Shown here one piece after another: positions 36,426-49,330 of a stretch of DNA of 64,000 nucleotides (positions are counted from its first letter, which is position 1; every line of letters begins with the position of its first letter). Made by a program: the position numbers and the translations under genes. The notes beneath the pieces are model-generated. The model worked only from the letters and a program-made list of their open reading frames with translations. It was not told the DNA's origin and did not search any database. The stretch is from Arctopsyche grandis (taxonomy: Eukaryota > Arthropoda > Insecta > Trichoptera > Hydropsychidae): assembly GCF_051622035.1 (NCBI RefSeq), contig NC_135356.1, positions 19,395,685 through 19,459,684 of the forward strand, read 5' to 3'.

Positions 36426-36736
36426 TGAAAAAAAATCTTAATTATTAATTTTTAATAAAATATCGTGCAGTAAAAATACATATAAATAACACAACACGAA
36501 TCACAATCTTAAAATAAGATTTGTAGGTTTCTGCTTCGTTGCGAAAAAAAGCATTTTTTAATTCAATGCTTTTAGATGTTTTTTTAAGATAAGTATGTAT
36601 GTATGTATATGCATGTTTAACGAGAGAATCTTATACTTAAAATTTTCAAAAAATAAAATCTTAATCCTGTGCGATTAAACCAATAACACGCGTTTTTCGT
36701 AGTCGTGTATATGTAAATAAAGGCATTAAATTCACA

Positions 36737-36758
36737 CGCACACACACACACACACACA
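36737..36758. repeat. (CA)n microsatellite, short
   Basis: About 11 CA dinucleotides. Confidence 0.9.
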
Positions 36759-36789
36759 TAATACGTATAATATTTATGGCAAAATAATA

Positions 36790-37030
36790 ATAATAAATTA
36801 TGGCAAAAAGCGAAGGGCGAAACGTGTTGATCCCGACGGGAAAAATTACGAGAAATTAAATTATCATATTTTTGATTTGAACTTGGCTACCGTTTTCGAA
36901 ATTGGTACATAATAACAGGGCCCCGAACTCTCTCGTCCCGAACGTTTTTAAGAGGGCATCTCGGTAATCCTACACTGGGGACCCGAGGCGCAACGGGCTA
37001 AGCCGACGGCTCGTCACTCGAATGTTTTCA
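36790..37030. promoter_or_regulatory. GC-richer intronic block
   Basis: Complex sequence with CGAAGGGCGAAACG, GGGCCCCGAAC and GGGGACCCGAGGCGC, and no coding signal. Possible constrained noncoding element, judged on composition only. Confidence 0.2.
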
Positions 37031-38295
37031 TCTAAATTCGAACACATAAACACTAATACCACCACCTTCTGTGTTTTATTGTCAGCATACATATGTTATA
37101 ACTTTTTTTTTAATTTTATTAATAATGTATTTTCCTCGTACGTATCAAGTAATTAAATGTTTATAATTTGAAACCGTAATTATGATGCTTGTAAAATTAG
37201 GGTTTCGACTTCTAACACGCTTCAAATTTTGCACAAAATACGATTATGTTAGTAGGTATGATAATTTATTCCCAACTTAATACGTTCGACTTTGAATGTT
37301 TCTGTTTGTGTATTAGCATTTTTGCTATTTTTATAAACTTATGTTTTATCTACTTATTTGCGGTTAAATTATGTCGGTATAATTTTGTTTTCATCAAACT
37401 TTTATTTGTATTTATTAAGCCGGGTAAAAACGTTATCCATTTACCTTGTATGTAATATATGTAATGTACATACATACATACATATGAGCCGTTATAATTT
37501 GAAGTGGCATAAGTCCACTTTTCTTCATTTCGAAAAATGTCTCGCAAAACATTAAATATATTGTTTTACGTTTTATAATATTTAAAAATACTGGTTACCT
37601 GTAATTCGTTTAATTTGCTTTTCATAGATTCTGGACAAATCGAATTAAAATAAGTGATAACAATTCGTGAATTAAGTCAAATAAAAATAGTGTTTTTGAA
37701 ACTGAAAATTAGCTTCCGCCACATTCAAATATAGCGGTTCATATACGTATACGTATACAAGATTTCATATTATTGCAATCATATTTTGTTACAATGCTAT
37801 ATTTCCAAATTCTTTTCTAACCTCATTCAAATTAAATTAATATATTTAAATACTTATGCCATACTAGAACATTAAAAAACATATATAATATTTCTGATTT
37901 AACTTTAGAATTTGATCACTGAAGCAGCAAAATAAAATATTAAAGTAGGTATGTAAAAATTGTCAGCAAAATTTTTTTTATAAATATATAACTATTGCAG
38001 TACAACTTCCGCATTTTTTTTCGCACAAACTCGCCTCAATTTCACACTAAGTGCGTAATTGATTGAACACTACAATGTCGGGGGTGAAAAAAATAATTTT
38101 ATTACAATTATTTTTCTATCGTAACGGTTGAGAGAACGAGCTCGCCCATAGTACGTAAAGAAGTATGTATTCCGGCATTGCGTTTAACCGTCGAACGACC
38201 ATAAATCGTCGCAAACATACGATCTCGGTCATAGTTAGCATATAATTGGATTTTTAACATAAACAAGAACAAACAACTGTTATAAATATGTCACA

Positions 38296-38297
<2 letters not shown>

Positions 38298-38373
<76 letters not shown>
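38298..38373. repeat. (CA)n microsatellite
   Basis: About 38 CA dinucleotides without interruption. Confidence 0.98.
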
Positions 38374-38375
<2 letters not shown>

Positions 38376-38379
38376 ACAA

Positions 38380-38760
38380 GCATGCATTTTAGAAGGAGTG
38401 AGAGAGAAAGAGAGGGTCTAAGTCATGTAAATAACGAATTCAAATCTCGCCATCCGTATGCGTTCGCATAGTAAACGAGTCCGATTTCAGCATGCCGTGA
38501 CTGCTATATAATATTATACTGTGTAAGTAACGTATACAGGTTGAGAGTCTCAGAACACGCCGTTTAGACCAGGTAAGTTTTTCCTATTGCATTAATTGCG
38601 ATCGTAAGTTACGACCGGGCCGCGAACGTGACACGTGAGTTTCGTTTCGAGACCGTTTTGCATCAAATGCACTCACTGCTGATACAGTTTGTCGTGCATC
38701 AGTTTTGGTTGTGAGAAAAGCAATGATGTGAATTGCACCGATGTTGAAATAAAGCGGAAA
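38380..38760. promoter_or_regulatory. GC-richer intronic block after the CA repeat
   Basis: Complex sequence with many CG dinucleotides (for example GACCGGGCCGCGAACGTGAC near 38616) and no coding signal. It stands out from AT-rich flanks. Function unknown. Confidence 0.2.
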
Positions 38761-39114
38761 TGACAGCGATAATATTCTGTAAATTGCAAAATATTATAGA
38801 TTTCATTGACCCTATATGTAAACAGTATGCTAGAATTCGGACAGTCCATATATCAAATCTAACATTTATTGAAGAATACTTTTTACTAGATCATACTGAC
38901 ATTACAGGTTGCTTCAATGTATGCCTAGCACATTTTAAGCAATTAATTAAATATATAAAAGGAAATATAAAATAGAATTCAGTTAAAATATTGTAAAACG
39001 TTTAACAAACGTTGTCATTCAACGACAACGGTCCATTCAAATCACAAATAATCTAATAATAGATAACTACATATATGTATAACTATTTAAATTAGACTAA
39101 GGCTAGAGATCGGT

Positions 39115-39160
39115 GCAATTGCAAATAATAATAGACCGTTCCATCAGTGTTCAAAGCAAA
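39115..39160 (+). repeat. Dispersed 46-bp repeat, copy 2
   Basis: Matches 5041-5086 in the same orientation; see that entry. The flanks do not align. Confidence 0.5.
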
Positions 39161-40189
39161 AACATGTGATTACCTCGGATTTTGACTAGGGAAATATTCT
39201 TTTGGGGCGGGGCAAGTTGACATTAGGCTGTATTGATAACACATTATATAAATAAAATAATATTTAATGGCTGTCGGAAATATAATAAAAAAAAGTCTTT
39301 TTCTAAACTTTTTCTAAACATGACCTTGGCACATCCACGCTTTTTCTAATTTGTCAGAGGAATATTTTCACTTTTCTCGGTTCACAGAAAATGTTCGAAT
39401 TAAAAATTACAATCGGTATTATCATTCCCTTCTTGTTAAAAATAATTTTAATTTTATAAATTATAATATTTCTCAGTTCGGCCTCGAAAGTGCCCATTTT
39501 TATTTCATTCACATCCTAATTAGTAATTACTATCCGACCCATAAGTATGACACTATTATTATCAAATTTTAATATGATATTCTTACAAAATAAGTGCATA
39601 TTATTGTAATTAAACTTTAAAACATTAAATTGAATTAATTTTTAAAATTTATTACTAAATTAATAAAAATACATTGAAATCGCATTTATTGTATTCAATG
39701 TAGAATATATTCGGCTATTAGGGGAATGCCCTTCAGTAGTTTAATAATTTATTATGTATGAAAGTTTTTGAATCTATCGTTTTAATTACATAAGTATTGA
39801 ATATATGTACTTAATTCATAAAAACTAGATTATTCCACACGAGAACAGTATGTATTTTTCGAAAATTACTTTATATGTTACTTTAAGAAAATTACTTTAT
39901 ATCCTGTGTACAATAGTATCACTTTATTTCAAAATTATTCGTGTTTTATTATTAGTCACAAACACAAATTTTCATTGTTTTGTATGTAAAATATGGCATC
40001 GGCGATTATGCGCTCTTGTTACGAAACTTTTATTTACATTCGATGGAAATTTTTATTGTAATAAAAATACAAACTTGCAAGAGGAAAAGTTTTCATGGTC
40101 AAAATTAAATTTGCGCTCAAATATTGTTGTTATATACCGAAAAATTAATTATGCTGGAAATGCAGTCGCAAAGGGTTAGGTCGTTCGTT

Positions 40190-40520
40190 TTGTTTTGTGT
40201 GTGACGGGTTTCGGAGAGCGCGACGCCAGTCGGACCAAATTAAAATAAGGCCATAAATAAAACGCGATCGGCGAAAAGGTGCTGAACTGAAAGATTATCC
40301 GCTGCGAATGAATGTGCCCCCATTGGCGTCTACGGCCCCCAGGTTTACAGCCGCTGTCTCGAGTGGCGGCGTGTCGCGCTATGGCTATGCCAATTAAAAT
40401 ACAATAACGCGGCGCAGCCACTCTCAAACTGTGCGTCGCGACACGGCTAGATCGTAGATATAATACATTCATAGGTTCACAGTTAAGTACCCACTCGATA
40501 TTGGTGCGATCGTTTTGATT
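40190..40520. promoter_or_regulatory. Candidate enhancer with a Hox-like site
   Basis: GC-richer complex block with GCCATAAAT (40250-40258, Abd-B/Caudal type) and a CCAATTAAAAT homeodomain core near 40390. The - strand ORF across it shows no recognisable protein. Confidence 0.3.
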
Positions 40521-41649
40521 TTGAGCTTAGCAATGTAAGTGTTTTGTGATTTATGACCGATCGGAAAGTGCCTCAAATTCGATATTCGCTCGAAGGGTGT
40601 AATTTTTTAGGGAAATTCTTATCGTGCTTAGTATTATTACATAAACATATGTATAATTAATTACATATTATATCAGTCCAATAAGTCCTTTCATTTTTGA
40701 TATCGTGACTAACGTAAGGCGTTAATTTGCTTTGGGCTTAATATGTCAGTGATGTCTAAATAGTTTGTACACCATTTTTTCTGACAAAAGACACTTCAAT
40801 ATACAGTGTTTTTATCTCACGATTCACAAAAAAGAGGCATACCTCTATATACATATGTGTAAATATGAGCCGTTATGTTTAAAAGTAGCATAAGTCTTGG
40901 GCAAAACATTCAATATAATCTTTTGCGTTTTACAATACAATTTAAAAAACCTGTAATACGTTTATTTTGCTTTTTTTAATGATTTTTGAAACTTTTACAT
41001 TGTAGAATATTTAAATGAAAAGTTCACTATATGATTATGTATGGTTTTGATGTTTCATTTCGCTTCCGGATAATCGAGAGCTTTGAAGTTTGCAATTGAA
41101 TAATTCAATCTTGTATTCAAAGCCCATTTAGTCTTCATTAAAAATATCGCTTTTTCTTATAACAACGGATCAGATATTGGCACTCCAGATGATCGCTTTT
41201 TGAATGAACCACATGAAAATACATTCATCAAATTTTTCACATGGTTATTGTGTGGCCGCTATTTTTATCAAAATTATTTTTTGTTCAATAATCTACATAT
41301 ACGTATGGAAGGCTTATTTCGTCACGCTGATTGTTCGTCACACATACTAACAACCAAGTATTCATTTTGTTTTTGTAATTCTTTTCAATGCTACCACAGT
41401 GGACAATTCGTTGTTCGTCGTTTGCGTTTACATCTCTTCAGAGATGAAATAAATAAAAAAATAAGCAATGGCAAATTCGATAATTAGTTTGGTGCGAGTG
41501 GTGTTTTTACTTTATGGATTATAAAAACTCACTTTTTTCAAGTGAGTAATAGTAGTAATATTTTAATATTTCTGCTACTAGCTCTATTACAGTGCCCTTA
41601 ACGAGAATGAATAGTCACTATAGTCTCTTATTTTTATAATGATCAGGTG

Positions 41650-42120
41650 CTCATCGTTGTGTGCCAAGTGGGTGCATCTTTAACTATGTGAAGGAGCGAA
41701 TTTTTGCATACGATTCTGACAATCACGATCGGAAATCTGGTATGGTATTGGCATGCATTTGGGAGCCCCCTGGAGCGTGGGGACCCCGGAGGCCTCCGTC
41801 GGTTCCTCCATCTTCTTGTCCCTCCATCTGCGGCTGTGTCGCGCCGTATCCGTTTTATTGGCTTTTTTCTTTCCTTTTTGTTCTGCGGCGTTAAGCAGCG
41901 TTTTATCGCTTTCGATTGTGGCGCCCGAGAGCCGCGGGCCCTTCTCCCGCCAGCCCTGACAAAACCTCCTAGCGACAATGGCGCCGACTCTCTCGCCCTT
42001 TTCCCTTTTTCAACGACGCGAATTTTTCGGCGGTCGGTTTTAATAATGTGCCCGAAGGCGCCTCTCCTTCTTAGGTGTGTGTGTGCGCCCTCCTAAACTG
42101 CCGCCCTCACACAATGTCCA
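41650..42120. promoter_or_regulatory. GC-rich block in intron 2
   Basis: CpG-rich stretch with overlapping open frames on both strands (up to 130 codons), none recognisable. It contains TTTTATTGGC near 41852 (Hox-like). Candidate enhancer or unannotated noncoding transcript start. Near its right edge CAGTGGCGTGCGTG (42155) resembles the end of the 163-bp MITE. Confidence 0.3.
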
Positions 42121-43429
42121 CTGTTTTATTTCAAGTTGTCTCCTATCTTGACGCCAGTGGCGTGCGTGAATGAAATTATTGAATATTAGCTCGATACAGC
42201 GTTGAGAAAAATAACAAGCTACATACACACATAAGACGCATTTATCGAATAACCAAAAAAGGAAAAAGGCTTAATTAAATTTGTTCACATTCTCTTTACT
42301 GGACATTTTATCATTGACATGTATACCCTTTATAGTCTTTTCAGTCATTTGATTTTTTAATCATAAGAAAAAAAATGAATTAACATATCATTTAATGTCA
42401 TAATTTCAAGTAAAATGAGTTTGAAAATGACGCCTACGTATTATGTACATACGCTAATACATCGCAATGTTTTTTAGTCAAGTATTTGTTGTCAATCAAA
42501 TTTAAAACGGTCATTTTGTCTAACTTTGATTCGGAATCATTTTTTTTTTATATTGTACAAGCGACATGGAATCTGAATACTGAATCTATAAAAATACTCT
42601 TATTTTAAGGAAGCTTGTCTATCAGACATGTATTTATGTGAATCGTTATTTTCTCATATGAAATTTGTTGAATCTATGTAAATACGAACACGTTTGTTGA
42701 ATTACATTAATTATAAGTCGAATTATTAATTTTAAGATTGCCAATGAAACACAATGTCAAATATCTCACCCCAAGTATTCATATCAATATAATTTTGTAC
42801 ATAAATAAAATATATTCGAATTAGTAAAATACTGAAGAATTTTTTATCCTCCATATTTAAAAAAAAAAAAAAAGAAAATATTAAAATAATTTTGTTTCTG
42901 CAGGTATTCAACGATATTTTGCCTAATGAACTTTTAAAGGACTAAAAAAAATTCAGCAACAAAAATTATTATAAAACTTTTATTCTAAGTTGATCGCCCT
43001 GAAAATTTAGATGAAAAGTAGCTCTCAACCTCAAAAAGTGTTGTCCTAAGTGGTAATTTTATTCACATATAAAAAAATTGTATACGTATACAAATTTTTT
43101 ATTCATTTAATTAAAATTTTTAACTTACATAAGTAGGTACAAAGTTTTCTTTTATCTTTTATTCAATGAACATAAGCTGTAATTTAGATGCAAAAAATAT
43201 TCGTATTTTATGAATTCATCGTACTTGAAAATAAATAATATACATATCTATTTAAGCTGCGGGTAATTCTATTGAGAGTCGTAGGATCTGCGTCATGCGT
43301 GTGAGTTACATCTTAGCGTCGAATTAAATGTAGATATACAATCAAAGTTTTAAATTAATTGTATAAAAAAAATAATATACTATGTATTATACATAGAAGC
43401 GTGTAAGTTTGCCTGCTTTGCAAACAATT

Positions 43430-43740
43430 GGTCAACGATTAGACATCTAACTGGTAGACCTTGAGGCCCCTCTAGGGATTCTCGCAACGGCGAGTGCACT
43501 CTTGTGCAACGGCGTCTAACGCCAACAACCCCTCTTTGCGTGTTTAAAACACACGAATTATTATTATTATAAATAATAATAAAAAAATTGGCGACGCGGC
43601 CCCACTGCGTGGACGAGGCCGTATAAGGCTACGCCAAAACGGTTAAATATAACTGCGGCAAAAAGTCAGTCGTATGGCGCATTAAGCGGCCATTTGGCTA
43701 CGTTTCTCACTCTGTCGAAAACGCCATTTTGTGAGTGCCA
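43430..43740. other. GC-richer patch with short palindromes
   Basis: It contains CGTGTTTAAAACACACG (about 43538-43554), an ATTATTATTATAAATAATAAT palindromic run and GGCGACGCGGCCCCACTGCG. It could be a retroelement tail or regulatory DNA. I cannot decide. Confidence 0.25.
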
Positions 43741-44379
43741 AAAAGTTCAAGTTCAACGTTGATATTTATGTAGGTTGAATTATACATATGTATGCGAATG
43801 CACGTAAAAACTCCTCTTTGCAATTTTATGCGCCGTGTTTAAGAGATTATTTACTTTTGTATACGTACTTGTTCGTACATGCCATACGCCCGCTACAACA
43901 GTAATTTATGTATTTATATCGTATGTATGTACATATGTTGAATGAAACATAGACATAATTAAATTGAATTAGTTTACACTTGCTTAATTTGATTGATGCT
44001 TTACAGACGTTGAAGCTTTGTTTACTGGATTCTCTAATTCATTATGTAGACATACCGCTCTATTATTCTGTTACATCAATGTTTAGTATTGAAATTTCAT
44101 TTCAAATTTAAATCTTTTGTATAACGTAAGGCCGTTAAAAATTTAAAAAAAAATCATCTATTCAAAATAATAGATATATTCTAATCGAACGCTGTTTTCT
44201 ACCGTGTGTGACCTGAAATGGAACTCGGTTTTTAGATTAATCTTCCAGTCATAGGTCGCTCACCAACAAGCCAAATACCAATGTACGTATTGGGTTTATT
44301 ATAATAAAAAATAATTTTATTATTATCACACGTGTACACCCCCGAAAAAAATAATAAAAATAATAAAGAAAGGGTTGAA

Positions 44380-44850
44380 TTCAATGGGCGACATTGTCGC
44401 TTTCGCCGTCATATACTAGTAGTTATTTTAAAAGGTTTTTTCAAATGAGTCGTTTCACCCATTACACCCGCAAAACGACCAACGGCCATGGTGGGTGGGA
44501 GGGAGGGGGAGGGCTCGGTCGGAACGATGGTGGAAAAAAAAGTTGGAAAATGTCGCTGAAAACCGCTGAGTGGCCAACGTTAATGGGCGAAGGGTTGCTG
44601 CGGCCGCTCAAGGGGGAGTGGGGACATTTTTTTAGCTGTCGCTCTGTCCGCTGGCCGCATGAAGGGACCGACTGAGGGTGGCTTGGGAGGGTTCGGGGGG
44701 TAGGTTTCGAGGGTAAATTAGATTTGTCAATGTACGCGGGTATTCACGATCGGGGGTGTGCGTGAGCGCGAGTATCGATTCGCCGGCCAACGGTCGACGA
44801 CCACTCGCTTCCTGGTCAGATCCGTGTCCAATTTGCTCCTGTCATCTGTT
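44380..44850. promoter_or_regulatory. G-rich block in intron 2
   Basis: Strongly G-rich on the + strand (GGGTGGGAGGGAGGGGGAGG at about 44492, further GGGG runs to 44705). The runs could form G-quadruplexes. ORFs are composition artefacts. Confidence 0.3.
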
Positions 44851-47499
44851 ATTTTCACCCACCCCACTACCACAACCACACGTATGTATGATATTACCGT
44901 CGATGAGAATGACGATTCGATGACGGGGTGAAACAATAATGAAAGCACCATTTGATACGTGTGCATTGAATCAGATGATACTCGATTATGTTAAATTTGA
45001 TACAAAATCCTGATTCCAAATTCATCAGAATACTCATTGGATGAGTGAACAACATATTCAGAAATTTCGTGGGATTTTACATATGTGTATGCTATACATA
45101 CATTCATGTATAAGTTTAAAGGATTTTGTAATCATTCTGAATGGATTTAAGATTTATATATCTATATTATCAAATCATATGATGTGAACTATTGATATAC
45201 ATGTATGTACGTATATTTATTGACAAGACAACGATTTGACTTGGCTTTTGGTTGCAAACTTGGAACTAGCCCAAAAATTAGATTCTACGCACATATAAAT
45301 TTAACCTTTTTATAAATCAATAATTTTTGTTGTGTCTGTTAATTAAGCTATTTGATATAAATCGGCCTTTATTTTTACTTCCGTTATATTGCAATTATTT
45401 AGATAGCAATTATTTTATTTTTGCACAAATAATAAAAAACGACTTATGTACGTTAGATGTTGAAATTTATTCTGGATTTTATAGCCTCTTAAACAACTTG
45501 TGGCGTCCGTTGGCAAAACAGCAAGATTTTATATGTTATGTATTCTATTATTTATCGGAACATCCAAGCGGAATAAATGTAATATAATATATCGCATTTC
45601 CGAAGGGTGCTTCGCAATTTATTCGCTTGTAAAATACGATAGATTGATGCACGGTAAAATATCGCTTGGATTAAAACCAAAAGAAACAATTCAAATATTT
45701 TGAATTATACATAGATATAGACAGAAGAACGAAAATAATAAAATTACTTGGAGAGATTATATTATTTTTTTATGCTTTGGTGACCCTGAACTAGTACCGA
45801 AAAGGTTGTCTCTTATTATTTGTTCGCACGTCGAATTCAAAACTTCATGTTTTACAGGACGAGCTTTTATCAACGCCTCCGTAGTCGATGACAACATTTC
45901 GCCATTCGCGATTTTTTCTATTTATGTATTTTGGTTTTACTTCGGTGTGTTTTTATTAGTTTTTTAGTTTTCCGGTCGTTTCGGTCGTGTGCCCGTCAGA
46001 TTCTATCGTCGATTTCGTCAAATTAGTTCCCGTTTCTGTCAAAAGGCACGTTTCTATCTCGTCGATTTCAACCCTCGTCGGAGTTATGAACTTTTTTAAT
46101 ACTATATTAACTTCATACATACATAAATTGTACGTACAGGAGTGTTATAGATAAAGTATTGTTTTTTTCAGTTTGTTATCAAAAGTAAAAGTAATCGCTA
46201 TAGATAAATCAAACAATTTTTGCCAAAGCTTGCGAGTTACATTGATTAAAATAGCGTTAAAGTTGTTCAAACATTTGATCGGTGTGATTTAATAGGCATA
46301 ACGATAAAAATGTCGTAAAAATTCACTCTTATTCCATAAAATTTTCAGTTTATTATTTGCGGACGCGTTCGTTTATTCGCAAGTGTTGAATAAATTACAA
46401 TTAATTACGAATATAAACAATTCATTGCTAATAGTGTAGGTTGAATAAAAAAATATATAATTAATTTTAAAGCGTATAAAATTTTTATAGGTTTTGTTCG
46501 AATAATAATTTTTCGATATGGCGATAAGTAGGTATCCTGTGAATTCGTATTGCTTAAAATTTAAAATTAAGTAAATTTCGAAAGCGAGTTGTTCAGTTCG
46601 CCGAATGGTATTTGTGCCGACTAATTGAGTGGAGCTTTCGCATTCGATTTATTGCAAAAGACCAACGACCTGATAACTTTAATTGCAGGTTATTTAAGGT
46701 CTAAAACACATACACAGAACACACTCACTAAGTATATAATTTTATTATAGGTAATGCAACGTTGAATTCAACGAACCGGCGAATCAGTCACGGAATCACC
46801 TCTATAATATTACCGTGAAATGAAATTAGTGATAAAGTATAGTTAATAAATTAAATATACTTAATTTTAATTGAAATCATGTACACATCTCTCTATGTTA
46901 AAACAATATATTATAGTTATTACAGCATTTTGTTTAAAGCGATCCCAATATAACGCAATATGAAAACAATATTTCAATATTTCGTTTTATTCTTTATATA
47001 AAAATAAATAAAGTTCGTGAATTCTTGTTGGATGTTAAGGCAAGCTGGATCTTTTGATTGGAATTCTACCTATAGAATTCTAAATATAGATGCTTCTCAG
47101 ATAAAATATGTGATTTTTCAAGCAAAATATTGTCTTGTATTCAATTACATATCTTGTGATATGTATTATATTTATAATATCGGTTGCATAAACATGTATT
47201 TATGGAAACGTTTGATTATTTTTATGAATAGTGAGAGAATCAATAATCTCCTAACAAACGTATGTACATATGTATAGGCTATACAATTACTTTAAAAAAT
47301 ATATCTAAAAAAAGCTTCTGATATTTCTAAATGGTTGAGTACTCTGCCAATTCACCTGCTTTTACCATGCAGTTTATTGGGAATCTAAGTGTGCAATATA
47401 GCCGAGAAGATGAGTTTTGAACAAGAGGGTCGCCTGTTGCGAATATCCACTCAGATGGAACAATGGTCCTTGAACTTAATTTGAAAGGCAAATTTAATG

Positions 47500-47760
47500 G
47501 ATTTACTTTTCATTGTTGAAAGTTCGTCCCGGAGGCACTCGACTGTCCGCGCAATTTGTCATTTCGATCTATCGATCCTTTAAATTATTACACCCCTGCC
47601 CATTTATAATACATTAAGGGGAGGGGGGTGGGGAGTTCACAAGAATCTTTATTTATTTATGCGAAATTTATATCCGGTCGTAAACCTTCAACGAACACGC
47701 CCATGGCGGTCACAATTATGGGTAAATATCGACTCGCTGGTCAAAATAAATTTTATCGAC
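47500..47760. promoter_or_regulatory. GC-richer intronic block
   Basis: GTCCCGGAGGCACTCGACTG, a GGGGAGGGGGGTGGGGAG run (about 47618-47635) and GCCCATGGCGGTCAC. No coding signal. Candidate noncoding element on composition only. Confidence 0.2.
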
Positions 47761-48652
47761 GATTAAAACGATCGCTTAATTATTGTAAACAATTTCAGTA
47801 TTCTAATGACATCAATTCGTTATTACATTCGGAGCTAACGCATCACTTTAAGTCGATACGTACATATGTATGTATATTATTATTTTTTTCCTTGGGATAT
47901 TTCCTTATGTAATGGTATTACATATGTACACACAAACAAGGCGAATTTTTAAATTAATTCGGTAGTTTGAATATTAAATATATTGTATGTTACTTTTGCT
48001 CACAGGTACAAGTATAAATGAACTCTTAATTAATACTAATATTGCGATACACGGACGTTATAAATGCGATAGCGACAGAAGAAAAAAATTCATTCATTGC
48101 TATGTGAACCGAGAGCGCGTTCTGTAAACTGTTTCCATTCATGAGAACTGTTTATGTATTATATACATATGTACATATGTATATAAATATTCCTGTGGGT
48201 ATATAAAAGAGTGGCGTGTAGTGGTTTTTTTTTAATTTAACCATTAAGAACGATTTTTTGTTTGGATGTTTTCTTTAAATTCAATTCATTACAATGTTGA
48301 TAATTGATCGCAAGTTTTAGTTTAAACTTAACCATGTGTAATATTAATCGATTTCTTCGAAATGTAAATTTGATATTAATCGTTCACTTATCAAAATAAT
48401 GACGTGTGAATTTTGGTATGCGCAATCCGTGTAATGAGCATCTCAATTAGCAGTACAAATTTTCTTTCGAATATTAAAAATTATATAATGATATGTTTTA
48501 TAACTCACTTCATTCATATAATAATGATTTGTACCTGTTGCGAATTAAATTATAGATTTCTTAACTTGTTATCAATAAATAATAGGCGATATCGATCCTT
48601 GAAAAATTACGTCGGTTTCAATTAATCAACAAAACTGGATAAAAAATTGCTA

Positions 48653-48692
48653 TATAAAATTAGCCCTCACATAAGTGACGGCTAATTTTATA
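48653..48692. repeat. Hairpin-forming inverted repeat
   Basis: TATAAAATTAGCC and its exact complement with a 14-nt loop. Short. Could be an RNA hairpin or a MITE remnant. Confidence 0.7.
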
Positions 48693-48761
48693 GTACATAT
48701 ACATATATTACTAACAAAATATAGTAGAAATTAGGAATCTTTTCGTATTTCCTCAAGTTTA

Positions 48762-48791
48762 TCTATATTAATGTCATCTATATTAATGTCA
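48762..48791. repeat. 15-bp tandem duplication
   Basis: TCTATATTAATGTCA occurs twice in direct succession. Confidence 0.85.
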
Positions 48792-49009
48792 TATGTACAT
48801 ATATACATATGTATAGTACTTATGAAGAATTACTTGACGAGTGTAGACCATCATGCACGTTTATTCTACACATGAATACGATTAAAGAAGCGAGACAACA
48901 GGCATTTCTAGAACGTAGAGATAGAGAGAGACAGGTAAACGCTCATCTGCCAGGTACTACTATTATTTTTTTTGTCGTAATGTTTCATAATTAATGATAT
49001 TAACTCATT

Positions 49010-49330
49010 AGCGTGCGTTGCGAACATAAAAAAGCGGAGTTGAGAGGCCGGCGGCGCGCTGTATATATTAATTTAATTAGCGGTCAGGGGGAGGGTGGCG
49101 AGGGGTTGATGTAGATGTGTCAGATAACAACCATAGGCCTATATGCGGCCGTGGCCATGGCCATGGTGTTATTATTCACGACGGACACCATCTTGCCTAT
49201 CTTGTTTTTACGCTCTTTTTCCATCTACACGCGGCGGCCGCATCATCTAGATTTCACGCCGACAGATAAATTCAAACTGGATATTGTGTACGTTTTTCCG
49301 GTTTCAGTATGCAGACGGGTCTGTACACCG
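49010..49330. promoter_or_regulatory. GC-richer intronic block
   Basis: Contains GAGAGGCCGGCGGCGCGCTG, GGTCAGGGGGAGGGTGGCGA and the palindrome GGCCATGGCCATGG. The 142-codon + strand frame starting at 49115 has no recognisable domain, so I do not call it a gene. Confidence 0.25.

Noticed and set aside
36738..36757. CRISPR-like direct repeats
   Set aside because: All short direct repeats seen are microsatellites or CATA/TGTA tracts. There is no repeat-spacer pattern, and the genome is eukaryotic.
42155..42180. Second copy of the 163-bp MITE
   Set aside because: Only the first 14 bp or so match. No right end was found, so no feature is called.
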